A stretch of DNA of 64,000 nt, taken from NCBI GenBank assembly GCA_033239525.1, contig BSYO01000024.1, forward strand, positions 13,139,268 through 13,203,267, read 5' to 3'. The stretch comes from Nepenthes gracilis (lineage: Eukaryota > Streptophyta > Magnoliopsida > Caryophyllales > Nepenthaceae). The notes under the pieces were generated by a model that ran no database searches, was not told the origin of the DNA, and worked only from the letters and a program-made list of their open reading frames with translations. This document shows positions 12,850 through 24,341 of the stretch, one piece after another; position 1 is the stretch's first letter, and every line of letters starts with the position of its first letter. The position numbers and the translations under genes were made by a program.

Positions 12850-13204
12850 CTTCCAACCAACTGAACGCGCGACGCAGGAACGCCCCCAGAATCCACGCAG
12901 GGGGCTCCCCTGATCACGTCGTCGGCAGCTCTCACCGTACTCTCTCCGTCAGAACGTGACCTGACGTGGCCGATTCAACCGCCCGCTCTCTCACCCTATA
13001 TATTGCACTGTCGATCCCGCCGCCGGCCATTTTTCTGACAAACTCTCTCTCTCTCAATTTCAATCGATCTCTTAAATTGAAGATAACCGAGCTGCCTGAA
13101 TCCTTCCTTTCATCTCGCAGAATCTTGTTGCCCCTTACTTCTCTGGAACCGCCGGATCACTACCATTTTTCGCTGCAGTTGAATCGCCGACGTCGTAGAA
13201 ATCG
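12850..13204 (+). promoter_or_regulatory. Promoter and leader exon without an attached gene
   Basis: A GC-rich island holds an ACGTGGC element (12,964-12,970, the core of ABRE/G-box sites bound by bZIP factors). A TATATATT box follows at 12,997-13,004. A CT-rich leader leads to an excellent splice donor at 13,205 (CG|GTAATCTCTCTC), followed by a CT tract. This is how a plant promoter plus 5'-UTR exon looks. An ATG-led frame of 38 codons (MAENMLNIKSQAG...) lies just downstream at ~13,403 and then stops. The gene may have lost its body, or this may be a distal alternative first exon of the TRM gene about 11 kb downstream. Confidence 0.5.
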
Positions 13205-13215
13205 GTAATCTCTCT

Positions 13216-14639
13216 CTCTCTCTCTTCTCCCCCCCCCCTCTTCACCAGCTGCTTTAGGCGACGAACTTGATTACCGAGTTAGGTGCGGATATCTTGAATC
13301 AAAACCATAATTTTCAGCTTCGAAGAAGAGTCAAGAGGTATAGTTGCTGGATATTTTTGGTGGTTTAATTTCTCTGAATCGTTAAGAAACTAGCAGGAGA
13401 GGATGGCAGAGAACATGTTGAACATAAAATCTCAAGCTGGAACGAGAACATATCGCTGCAAAATTATGGCGATTTTTGCATTTGAAGAACTCACCAAGAA
13501 ATTGAAATTGTACGTATAACAATAGATTGAATTATTCACTAACAAGCATCGGCATTTTTATTATTCCACTCTTTCTAACAGTCAGAGGACGTGTTGCGGT
13601 CTGTGGAATATTTTTGTTAGGTTCAAAATCCGAAGTGATAAATCAATGGTGCATAATAAATCAATCATAATCACAAGTGCTAAGATATATAAAATTTTAC
13701 ATGAAAAATTTTTTTTCAACTCAGGAAAAAAATTATAGGATTATAAGCTCGAATAATACAGAGTACAAGATAAAAGAGAAAAAATATAACCGATAAAATA
13801 TCATTCACAATTATAAAAAAAACATATATAAAATCAGTAAAAAATAAAACACAATTTAGAATTTAAACGGATAAGCAAATATTTTTTTTTTATCTTTTCT
13901 CTTTGTTTCTCTTATTTTTCTTACAATGCTAACATTTAATGACTCAAACCTTACATTGGATCAACCTAAAATTATATCATGACGATTTTATATCAAGAAC
14001 GGCACACAAGCATTCATTATACATACATCAAACACAAGCTCACTGTAAGTAGCACACGAGTGCCCCCTTAGGCGTGTATTAGATGCCGAACAACCTGAAC
14101 AAAGTGTTCTCTGGCACTCCTCAGGTGCTTCTTAAGTGCCTCCAATCTAAACTTCCTACACATGTGCACCTCTCGTGGGTCATCATACGTGCCACCGGAT
14201 GAAATGTCAAATGAGTATATAACTCATAAGGAGTGACATATAACTAACAGTTTTATCCACGAAACATATTATTTGTGTTTGATTTTTTTATATTCTTTAA
14301 TATATTAAAATGAAATTTTATCAAGAACAATCTTTAATATAAAAGATGTAGTTGTATGAAGACCGTGATGATATCAGGAATACGGATTTGACTCGAGGGA
14401 TTTTAAAATGGATTTTTAAATCTTTTAAATTTGATTTTGCACACTAAAAACAAATAAGAGCTTAAAGATATAAGATAATTATCTGGATTATTCTCAAATA
14501 TTCACATTAATATTACACTAAATAAATTAAAAAAGTGATGAATACAAGAGAATATATTCTTGTTGAGAGCACGCTACATGTTTTGAGATTGTTTAGCGAG
14601 AAGCTTATCTAAATGACATGCTCCTAACTTTTTCTATGA
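13216..14639. other. Intergenic, probable repeat remnants
   Basis: 13,650-13,780 resembles the transposon-like stretch at 1,300-1,440 (tttacat/acgt...aaaaatt...gg), and is followed by AT-rich sequence. No gene beyond the 38-codon frame noted with the promoter. Confidence 0.35.
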
Positions 14640-15230
14640 ACATGCTTGAGTGTTATGGAATTTATATTTGAACAAATATTTTCAATTCTTTCAGATGAGA
14701 GTGAGTGCCTTAGGAAATTACGAATCTTTTAAATATTTAAATTGTACTACAGATGTCTTTTTATTCAATGGGCTTTATATTTATCAAGGCCATGAGCCTA
14801 CAATTGAAAGGTGATTTAGTAATGTCACTCAGGCTAATTATTGAGGAGAGTGATTATTGAGTATTTCTTTCATCCTTAATTACTTTAAGTGATTGGGTGA
14901 TTTAATTGTCATTAACTCAGTCTTAATAATTGCTCTTCTAAAGTGTATAAATTATGAAATATTTCCTTGATTTTGGATTTAAATTATCATCTAAAAGATC
15001 GTGGTCTTAGTAGTCCTTAAAAAAAGATTATCATAACTCCTTAAACGTTTTATCTTGATCATTATTGATGTAGTGTATTAATTATTATTAGCCTCTTTAA
15101 CTCTAACCGTTTCATCATTTAGACATAGATTGATAGATAAAGCGACACTCTTACATAATAATATTTGGACAATTTATTTGCAAAATAGACATTCTAACAG
15201 TTCATTCTTCTGATCAGATTTATTCTAATA
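14640..15230 (+). repeat. Diverged third copy of the 0.85-kb dispersed repeat
   Basis: The order of blocks matches 430-1,010: 'atttgaacaa', 'gagagtgagtgcc', 'ggccatgagcctacaatt', 'ttagtaatgtcactcagg', 'cttaattacttta', 'gattgggtgattt', 'gtgtattaatta', 'agcctc', and 'ttggacaattta'. Substitutions are numerous, especially C to T and G to A. This copy is therefore much older than the pair at 405-3,060. Confidence 0.65.
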
Positions 15231-16180
15231 ATAGCTTATCTAGATAACATAATAATATTTTTTTGACAAGATAGTCTAGCACCTTGCTAACTCGATACTG
15301 AGGTGGCCTGGTGGTTTTTAACTTGTCAGCTTAGCAAATTAACCACTCGAAAACAAGACAATTTGGTAGTTGGGTGGCTTAATTGCTTTGCAATACCATT
15401 ATTTCCATCCGGATACTCTATTACTTAGCAACTCACAAAGCTTACAAATATTCTAAAATATTGTGTCTCCATCTTTACTGTTTATTGCTGAACAAATCTA
15501 ATCGAGACAAGAATATAAGATTTAGAAAATTAGTCTTTCTGAAACTAGTAGTTGAGGTGATGATTATGTTTACTCATTCTTTATACTTTTTTCATTCTAT
15601 TTTAATTTCCCTAGATGTTAATGGCTGCTCCCTTATAAGAAGTTAGAAAAATAAAGAATGGATTGAATTGTCAAAACTAGAAGATAAGGAACACATAATG
15701 ACAAAGTAACCAAAAACGACTGGAATATTTAGTTTTTATAAAAATATTTTGTTTTGATATAAAAATAATATTTTATGATTTATGTTTCATATATATTTGA
15801 TTTATAAAATTAAATAAATATTAATAAATGCAATTTTGAATTTATGTAAAAATGAATAATAGCTAGGGGCTGCCTCGTAGTCTTATTGCTCTTCCATTAA
15901 TATAAGCTCATAAAGTGACCAGTCTACAGTAGATAGGGGCATAGCTTTATATCATACATATATTTCTAACTTCATCCTCAGCTAAAAATTTAATTCAATT
16001 TTTATGAAAATTTCTTAGGATTTATTTACTTTAATTTTTTTAAAAAAATAAACAAAAAACAGAAAAATTAAAAAAATAATTTTTTAAATATTAATATTTT
16101 AATATATATTTTTTTTATTAATTTTTTTTTTATTTTTTATACAATGTAAACATAAATTTTTAAAATATATGTTCACAGAC
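15231..16180. other. AT-rich intergenic sequence, no gene seen
   Basis: Low-complexity A/T tracts increase towards 16,000-16,160. The 87-codon frame at 15,383-15,646 has no recognisable motif. Confidence 0.55.
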
Positions 16181-16199
16181 GTACCCCAGCAGTGCTGTG

Positions 16200-17405
16200 C
16201 CGCCTTTAGGCTTTTAATAAAGAAGCGAAGAAAGTGCGCGCACCAGCTCAATCACACGTTTCTGTTTCCTCCCGCTCTTCCTTCCAGCTTTCTCCCGCTC
16301 ACCTTCTTTGTTCTCGAATAAATTTTCAATGAATTAATCGGAATCTTCCTCTCCTGCCTTCTGAGTGCATGTGTGACTGTGAATTTACAGAGTGATGGTT
16401 AAAACGTGGAAATGCTAGGAAAACATGGCGAAGAAGAAAGGAAAATTCTGCAGAAGAAGCTTTACCAGACTTTCCATGAACGAGAAAAAAGGGACTTTTA
16501 CTGATTAAATGTGGGGCCCTTCTTTGCGCTGATGTCCAACTGTCACGTATTCTTCCACCCTACATCGTAAACATTTCACATTTTTCTTTGCCACTCTGTC
16601 CTCCTCCTCTCCATCCTTCATTCCTTCTCTTTCCCCTTCATCTTTTTTCCACTTTCGTCAGACTTTAATGGCTTCCCAAATGGCATTTGTCCATTAAATA
16701 GATATGGGCCGGTGCTGACAGCACAAATTCGGGCCTTCTTTTTGGTTAAAAGAAAAATCATATTGGCGATGATTTCAATCTGGATATTTGGCAGATGTCG
16801 GAATTTGTTGAATTTCGATTTGGGTATCTAGGTTATGCGATGAGGAGATCAAACTTTGGTTGAACGTTATTCAATTGGAGGAAATTGTGACCAGCCCATT
16901 TTGGTTCTTCTGCTGTCGAACTTTGACTGTGAAGTGGATTTTGATAAAAATCGAGAATTGAAGATCATTGTTCGTTGAATTTCGTAATTCGCGTTTGATT
17001 GGTGGCATATTAAGCTAATGCGTTTTTGGTATTTGGAAGTTTGGAGAGCATTCAATTGCAGTCATTGTTCTTCTTATTGAAGTGAAGATCATATTCGTCT
17101 ATATTGGGGAGTTTGGGTATTTCAGTGAAAAACTCAAGATGCTTGGTTCGTCTTGCTGATGACAAAAGGGGAAGTTACGATTCCTTTCCATCAAAAGTCA
17201 AAAAACTTAAGATGCTGAATTAGTCTTGTGGATGACAAAAGGGGAAGTTATGATTCCTTTCCATCATAATAAAGCTTTAGTTTCTTGAGCTTCACTCTTT
17301 TGGAAAGCTTGGTTGATGGGATTGTAATTCAATCATCTATAACTGATAGCTGGCTGAACCAGTTTTCTTATCTAGGATCATCAAATTCAGGACTTTGGAC
17401 TTCAG
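16200..17405 (+). promoter_or_regulatory. Probable promoter and 5' leader exon of the TRM gene
   Basis: Composition rises sharply out of AT-rich DNA at ~16,180. There are CT-rich stretches at 16,260-16,330 and 16,590-16,650 that are typical of plant leaders. The T/G-rich leader-like sequence ends at a good donor, TTCAG|GTAATG, at 17,405/17,406. The first coding exon on the same strand is at 24,342, so this would be a 5'-UTR exon with a ~6.9-kb leader intron that received the copia element. Direct evidence is only composition and the splice site. A ~73-bp tandem duplication lies at 17,128-17,267. Confidence 0.45.
17128..17267 (+). repeat. Tandem duplication, ~73-bp period, two copies
   Basis: The phrase 'gatgacaaaaggggaagtta' followed by 'gattcctttccatca' occurs at 17,158 and again at 17,231. 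Each copy is preceded by a variant of 'actcaagatgctt'. The copies are slightly diverged. Confidence 0.85.
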
Positions 17406-18082
17406 GTAATGGTACTATCTTTGGTTTTTATTAGGCTATACCTTTACATAAGTCGTTTTCTTACAATTTTAAGACATCTTCCTTACTTTCATTTCTTAGT
17501 TTTCTTTACTTTTTTTTTTTTTTTTTGAAGTGGAGAGTTTTATTTTTATTTTTTAAGGGGTGGAGAGTGGGAGGAATTTGTAGTTCCATTGGTAAATGAT
17601 TCTTGTAAATCACGTTCTTGAGTGACAACGCCGATGGAAATTATTCCTGATGATCGATTAGTAATCTGCCATATTAATTCTGTGAAAATTGTTCGAATGA
17701 ATTTAGTGTAACAAGGCCATGCATTGTATTGATGTGCTTATTAGAGGACACAGCAGTTTGTAAGAATCTTGTAAGATTTAAACCTTTTACATGTTGTCAA
17801 ATCATTGCATTATTTCACTATGCCAAAAAACATTAATGAAGTACCCATTCTTAAAGTTTTCTTCTCAAAGAATGTCGAAGTGATTTCTCTCCTTTAACCT
17901 TGATCTCTCTTCCTTTGTGAGATTTTTTAAAAAAATTATGTGTGGAGTCCATAGGTGTATAGTTTATCCAGAGGGCTTCTTAAATTTAAAAATAATAGAA
18001 AGTTAAGAAATTTCATCAAATTCAAATTTGAAAATCACTCATCATAATTAATAAAATTACTGCTAGTTATACTCAACTAACG

Positions 18083-18440
18083 ATGGATAATTATATTATT
18101 TATAAGGTAAGAATATTATCAATCCCTTAATTACATAAATACTTTTATTTTTATCAAAGATAGTGCTAATAATTAATAAATTTTCTGATAAAACTATAAT
18201 AAAATCGAATGAAATTGTAACTTTTAATCATTTTAATAAATTGCTAAATATGCGCCATGCCATGTAAGGTAATTTTAACACAGGTTAATTACAAAAGCAT
18301 CTTTATTTTTATCAAAGACTAAATTAATTAAGGAAATAGCCGTTCTGATTAAAATATAACAAAACCTATGAGATCGTAACTTTTTATTATTTATATAAAT
18401 TATTAAATATGAGTCACATTATGTGAGACAATTCTAATGC
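18083..18440 (+). repeat. AT-rich repeat in tandem, ~195-bp period, two copies
   Basis: Both copies contain 'cttta/ttttatttttatcaaaga', then '...taactttt...tta..ataaatt...taaatatg' and end with 'atgtgagaca/atgtaagg taatt'. A third copy sits at 31,560-31,750 in intron 2 of the same gene. The copia element entered right after the second copy. It is probably a decayed small transposon family. Confidence 0.6.
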
Positions 18441-18454
18441 AAGCCTCTCGTAAC

Positions 18455-18813
18455 TATTAGAGAATACATAATCTTTTTATTTTGTAAATATTGTATTAGG
18501 ATAGTTGTATTTTTGGTTGAGATTTTCCTTTTCCTATATATTTGTTAGGATTTTTTTCCTTGCAGATAATATTTTTTTGTATATTAGTGAGGATATTTTT
18601 GTTAAGCAAATTATTAGGAGATTTAGGAGATTTTGCTTTGTATTATATATATTGGTTCTCGGGTGGCGTCCCATCACATGTAAAAACTCAAAAGCATTAA
18701 TGAGATTGATTTGCTTTGCTCTTTTCCGGCTTTTGCAATTGACTCCCGTCTTTCTTCCATCATCCTCTTCCTTCTTCATCTCCATTCTTCGCTCTGTTTT
18801 TTCTTTTCTTACA
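18455..18813 (+). repeat. 5' LTR of the copia element
   Basis: 359 bp, from TATTAGAGAATAC to CTTTTCTTACA. It matches 23,417-23,791 throughout with a few substitutions and lacks the ~16-bp duplication present in the 3' LTR. Confidence 0.92.
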
Positions 18814-18826
18814 TGGTATTAGAGAT

Positions 18827-20033
18827 ATGGAGCAATACCACAATACTTCCAAAAACACGTCAAACACAGATAACCCAAATCCCGATCTCACACAAAATCT
18901 CTTACGATTTTAAAATCTTTCTGATCCTACAAACCCTTTTTGACTGGAGGTTGGCGATAGTCCGGCCGTCACTTTGGTCACCGATTTGTTCGCAGTTGAC
19001 AATTATTCCACTTGGTCAAGAACCATGGGTCAAGCTTCGAGGGCTAAAAACAACTCCAGTTTATTGAGGGTATTGTTCCTAAACCCATTGACTCTAACGA
19101 TTCTCTTTTTAAAGCCTAGGGATGATGCAATGACATGGTGGTCTCCTGGATTTAGAACTCCATCAGCCCATCCATCAAATCTAGTGTTGTTTTTGTTGAC
19201 GATACTTCTGAAATCTGGAAGGAATTGTGTGACCGTTTTATTCAACAAAATGAGCCACGCATTTTCCAACTGAAGAAATCCTTGGCAGGTCTCTTGTAAG
19301 AACAAGATTTGGTAAGTTCGTATTATGGTAAACTGAAAACGATCTGGGATGAACTTCTTATATATGACCCTCTCCCAGATTGTGACTGTGGTAAAATAAA
19401 AGTGCTCATCGAGCGATATCAAAGGGATTGTATTATACAATTTTTAATGGGTTTGAATGGCTCATATACTAATGTTCGAGACCAGATTATGTTGATGGAC
19501 CCTCTTATCTCTGTTAACAAAGTCTTTTTTATTATCCAATAACAAGAAAGACAACAATCAAATGTTGTCCATTGTGCACCCTTCAAAAACGATTGCTTTA
19601 ACTACGAAACGAGTTATTAGTAACTCTAAAACTATCGTGAAAAACACTCATATGTCAAAGAAAGATAGACCACTTTTGTGTTTATTGTCTTGTCCCAGGA
19701 CACACTTTACAACAATATTTTAAAGTTGGGAATGCTGAGATGCCTATGTGTGCTCATTGTAATAAACCTGGACATGTTATTAATAAGTGTTATCAGCTTC
19801 CCGGTTTTCCTTCTAATCACAAGCTGTATGGTAAGTCTGGGACTACAGCTCCTTTTGCTAACCATACGAGTTTTACCACCATTTCTGACCAAGAGACTAA
19901 TGAGGATGATAAGGTCGCATTGACTAAAGTACAATTCAAGCAGCTCATGAATTTGATTCAATCCAAAGACTCTACTGCGCCTTCTCAAATGACTAAACAA
20001 ATTTCATCTACTTTTGATCCCATTTGCGATTAA
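18827..20033 (+). pseudogene. copia gag remnant with CCHC zinc knuckle
   Basis: An ATG at 18,827 lies just after the primer site, but the frame is soon stopped (TAA after LLRF). Coding then hops frames through 18,974-19,273 and 19,309-19,542. The nucleocapsid zinc knuckle is intact at about 19,746-19,787 (CAHCNKPGHVINKC, C-x2-C-x4-H-x4-C). It would package element RNA. Multiple stops and shifts make it non-functional. Confidence 0.8.
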
Positions 20034-20089
20034 TCAAAAACAGCTAATATGACTGGTACTGAGTTTTGCTCCTCTTCGTCCTCTTATAA

Positions 20090-23000
20090 TAGAAAGAATA
20101 TATGGATTCTTGATACCGGGGTCCACAGATCATATGATCTACGACCCATCCTTATATCTTCATAAGAAGATACAAATTTCTTATTCGGTCCACAGATCAT
20201 TGGAGTCATTAAACTGACAAATAAGATAATACTGCAAAACGTTTTATTTGTTTTTTCTTTCACATTTAATTTGATTTCTGCAAAACAACTCATTGATGCT
20301 CTCGGCTGCTGTCTATTTTTCTTCTTTGACATTTGTCTGATTCAGGACCTTGTCTCCTGGACAACAATTGGAATGGGTGAAGAGTAAAATGGTTTATATC
20401 ATCTGATGAATAATGAAGTTCATCCAAACACCTTGGTTGTCATTCTCTTCAAATTCTCCAATCACACTGTGAAGCCCTCCGTTAACTTTGTTTAATCGCC
20501 AGTAGATCTTTGGCATTACCAATTAGGTCATGTTTCACATTTTAGGATAAAACTGATAAATGATTCTCTTGTAAAAAGAGTATTGCATTCTATTAATGAT
20601 AATCCCTGTTCAATTTGTTATATGGCTAAACAACGTCACCTTCCTTTTGCTCCCAACATCCATAGGTCACACACATTGTTTGATGTGGTTCATTGTAACT
20701 TATGAGGACCTTTCTCTAAAAAATCTTATGATGGTTATAAATACTTCTTAACTATCGTTGATGATTTTTCAAGAAGTATCTAGATTTATCTTCTAAAACA
20801 AAAATCAGACACTAAATTGTGCTTAGAAGCTTTTTACAACCTCGTTGAAACACAATTCAATGTTAAAATTAAAGTTATTCGAAGTGATAATGGATCTGAA
20901 TTTTGTCTGGGAGATTTCTACAGTAAAAGATGTGTTATCTATCAACGAGAGTTGCGTGGAAACATCACAACAAAATAGTGTTGTTGAACGAAAACATTAA
21001 CATTTATTAAATATAGTCAGAGTTATTAGATTTCAATCAGAACTTCCTTTAAATTTTTGGAGTGATTGTATACTTATTGTTGCCTATATTATAAATAAGA
21101 TTTTCACTCCATTGCTGGAAAATAAGACTCCATATGAAATTCTATTTGGAGTCAAACCAAGTTATGACAATTTATGAATAGTTGGTTGTTTATGTTTTGC
21201 TTCCACCCTCTCTCATGGGTGGAAGAAATTTGATTCCAAAAGTAGAACTTGTATATTTTTAGGCTATCCATTTGGAATTAAAGGTTACAAATTGTTTGAT
21301 TTGCATAGCCATGTTATATTTTATTCCAGAGATGTCATTTTTCATGAGAATGTTTTTCCCTTCCAGAAAAACAATACCGAAATTGCTCCCAGTGCTCAAT
21401 CTGATGCATTGCCTCCTGAGTGACAAATAATGATCATTTTTTCCGGACTCAACAATCACCTTCTATCTATGACTCAGTTTTGGATCTCGTCACTAATCCT
21501 GCTCTAGATGGATATCAACCAACCGCTGCACTTCACCATAGTGAAGAACAATTAGCTTTACCTTTAGTCTAAGGCCAACTGCAGAATAATCAAGAGCCTT
21601 TGTGTAGCAACCCACAGCCTAGTGTGCCTACTAATCTTACCACAAATATCCAATCTCCAGAGAGAAATAACACTCCTGTTCGCAGAACTACTAGAGTTAG
21701 GAAAGTTTTTCAATATTTGAAGGATTTTCATTGTCATCAGGTATCTCAAGCTACACCTATCCAATCAACTATTAAAATTTCTCCAGGTAAACCTTACCTC
21801 CTCAAAAATTGCATATCATATCACAAATTATCTCCTACCTATAGTTCTTTTTCATCCTCCATCTCATCTCACACTAAATTACAAACTTATGCTCAAGCTA
21901 TTTGCCATCCCAATTGGCGCAAAGCCATCAAAGATGAGTTGAATGCTTTAGAAATCAATAAAACCTGGATTATTACTAATTTACCTCCAGAAAAGAAAGC
22001 TATCGGATATCGATATGTATTCATATTGAAACTTAATAGTGATGGGAGTATTGAAAGATATAAATGTTGATTAGTGACTAAATGATACACACAACAGGAA
22101 GGGGTAGATTACCACGAAATCTTTTCTCTCGTTGCTAAACTCACCACTGTGCGATGCCTCTTAGCTGTAGCTGCCATAAAAGGATGACATTTGTATCATT
22201 TTGATGTCCATAATGCCTTTTTAGATGGAGTCCTAAATGAAGAAATTTATATGCAATAACCTCCCGGTTATACCAAAGGAAAACCCCATCATGTATGCAA
22301 GTTGTTAAAAAGCATATATGGTCTTAAATAAGCTTCTAGACAATGGTATTCAAAACTGTCTACTTCTCTCATTGCCTTTGGCTTCGTCCAATCCAAAGCC
22401 GATTTACAGTTTATTCACTAAACAATATGATAAATCGTTTACGGTTCTTCTTGTTTATGTTGATGATATAGATGTTGTAAGTAATTGTTTGGATTCAATT
22501 GCCTCTATAAAATCTTTTCTAAATCGGGCTTTCAAGATTAAAGATTTTGGTGTTCTACGATATTTCCTTGGCATGAAAGTCGCACGATCAATAAAAGGTA
22601 TACATATTTGTTAAAGAAAATATTCTTGACATTTTAGCTGATTCTGGCACCATTGGTACAAAACCCCTTAAACTACCAATGAATTAAAATTTGAGACTAA
22701 GTAAGCAAACCGGGGTGGTTCTACAAGACCCAAGTATGTATAGAAGACTTATTGGCCGCCTTCTTTATCTAACTGTCACAAGATCGGACATAGCTTATGC
22801 GGTGCAAATTTTAAGCCAATTTATGAATCAGCCTACCTTGAGTCATATAAATGCTGCGTATCAAATTTTGCGATGTCTGAAATTAAATCCAGGACAAGGA
22901 ATTTTGTTTTCCTCTACCTCTAACATTCAGCTAAGAGTTTTTTGTGATGCAGATTGGGCTTCATGTCCGACACACGAATATCCATTACCAGTTATTGTAT

Positions 23001-23280
23001 TTTTATTAGGAATTCTCTTATTTCATGGAAATGCAAGAAACAGTCAGTGGTCTCTCGCTCCTCAGTAGAGGCAGAATATAGATCAATGGCTACAACTTGT
23101 TGTGAATTATCTTGGATACGTTATATTTTGAATGATTTGCAAGTTTCACATCCTAATGCAGCGTATCTATATTTTGACAATCAAGCAGCCATTTACATTG
23201 CAACAAATCCCATTTTTTATGAACGTACTAAACACATTGAGCTGGACTGTCATCTTATTCGTGACAAAATTCAAGAATAG
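20090..23280 (+). pseudogene. copia pol remnant: protease, integrase, RT, RNase H
   Basis: Landmarks in order: protease WILDTG near 20,103; integrase DDFSR near 20,760 and SDNG near 20,885; the catalytic-Glu region (NSVVERKH) near 20,976; RT start WRKAIKDELNAL near 21,918; the YVDD catalytic box near 22,456 (intact); a second RT/RNase H block from 22,691; RNase H FCDADWAS near 22,940; and SVEAEYRSMA near 23,062. Typical stops are single C-to-T changes, for example MQ*PPGY (~22,258, CAA to TAA) and LK*ASRQW (~22,328). The polyprotein is broken in many places, so the element cannot move on its own. Confidence 0.88.
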
Positions 23281-23416
23281 AGCATTCGTACACATCATGT
23301 CACCACTCATAATCAGCTGGCAGATATATTCACCAAGATTTTACTCTCATATCGTCTAAATTCCTATCTGTTTAAAATGGGCATTATCAATATATATGCT
23401 CCATCTTGCAGGAGAG

Positions 23417-23791
23417 TATTAGAGAATACATAATCTTTTTATTTTGTCAATATTGTATTATGATAGTTGTATTTTAGGGTAGTTGTATTTTTGGTTGAGA
23501 TTTTCCTTTTCCTGTATATTTGTTAGGATTTTTTTCCTTATAGGTAATATTTCTTTGTATATTAGTGAGGATATTTTTGTTAAGCAAATCATTAGGAGAT
23601 TTAGGAGATTTTGCTTTGTATTATATATATTGGTCCTTGGGCGGCGTCCCATCACATGTAAAAACTCATAAGCATTAATGAGATTGATTTGCTTTGCTGT
23701 TCTCCAGCTTCTGCAATTGATTCCCGTCTTTCCTCCATCGTCCTCTTCCTTCTTCATCTCCATTCTTCACTCTGTTTTTTCTTTTCTTACA
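23417..23791 (+). repeat. 3' LTR of the copia element
   Basis: 375 bp and collinear with the 5' LTR. It carries an extra copy of 'tagttgtattttagggt' near 23,462-23,482, a short internal duplication absent from the other LTR. Confidence 0.92.
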
Positions 23792-24009
23792 GCAACTACT
23801 ATTGAGAAAGATGACAAATTGACCTTATTACATTCTTCTTCCATCGTTGATCATGGATGCCTTCCCAATTTGCTTGTCATGTGTCAAATTTCTTGTGATT
23901 GCCGATTTGTAACAATCGTGGTTTAGTGTTGCCCTGGTTGTACTTTTTTTATTTTATTGGATCTTTCTGTCCTTTTTGTTTTTGTTGTCGTAGATGAATT
24001 TTGCATTAC

Positions 24010-24048
<39 letters not shown>
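24010..24048 (+). repeat. (TG)n microsatellite
   Basis: About 19 uninterrupted TG units lie in the presumed leader intron, about 300 bp upstream of the first coding exon. Confidence 0.95.
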
Positions 24049-24055
<7 letters not shown>

Positions 24056-24341
24056 TTCAAATGCAGCAAACTCTAATTCAGCGTCTCAAATTTACCACCT
24101 TAACCTTTCTGCATGATCCAATATTTACTTGTTCAGCTGCCACTCTCTTGTCATTTGAGGCTGTTGTGGGAAGACTTTAGATTATGGTGCTTCAGTGATT
24201 GAAAATGTGGCTCATGTGCTCTTTGTTATTTGTGTTTTTATATTCTTTGCTGAGTATTTAGTTTTATAAATTAATGAAAACGTTGTTGCCTTTAAAGGGA
24301 ATGAGCAGTACGTGAGCAAAGTGAAGAATTAGCTGCTGACT

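Larger units (their letters stand above)
18455..23791 (+). mobile_element. Ty1/copia LTR retrotransposon, decayed but complete
   Basis: Two LTRs (18,455-18,813 and 23,417-23,791) flank an interior in copia order: gag zinc knuckle, protease, integrase, reverse transcriptase, RNase H. The primer-binding site (TGGTATTAGA, the copia initiator-Met tRNA type with one change) directly follows the left LTR. A purine-rich tract (ggagag) directly precedes the right LTR. Flanking 5-mers are GTAAC (18,450-18,454) and GCAAC (23,792-23,796), a target duplication with one transition. LTRs start TA instead of TG in both copies, so that change predates insertion or was tolerated. It lies in the presumed leader intron of the TRM gene, in the sense direction. 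Confidence 0.93.

Noticed and set aside
12966..13208. 80-codon frame MADSTARSL...
   Set aside because: It begins upstream of or at the TATA box (12,997) and runs through the CT-rich leader into the splice donor, so it is most likely untranslated.
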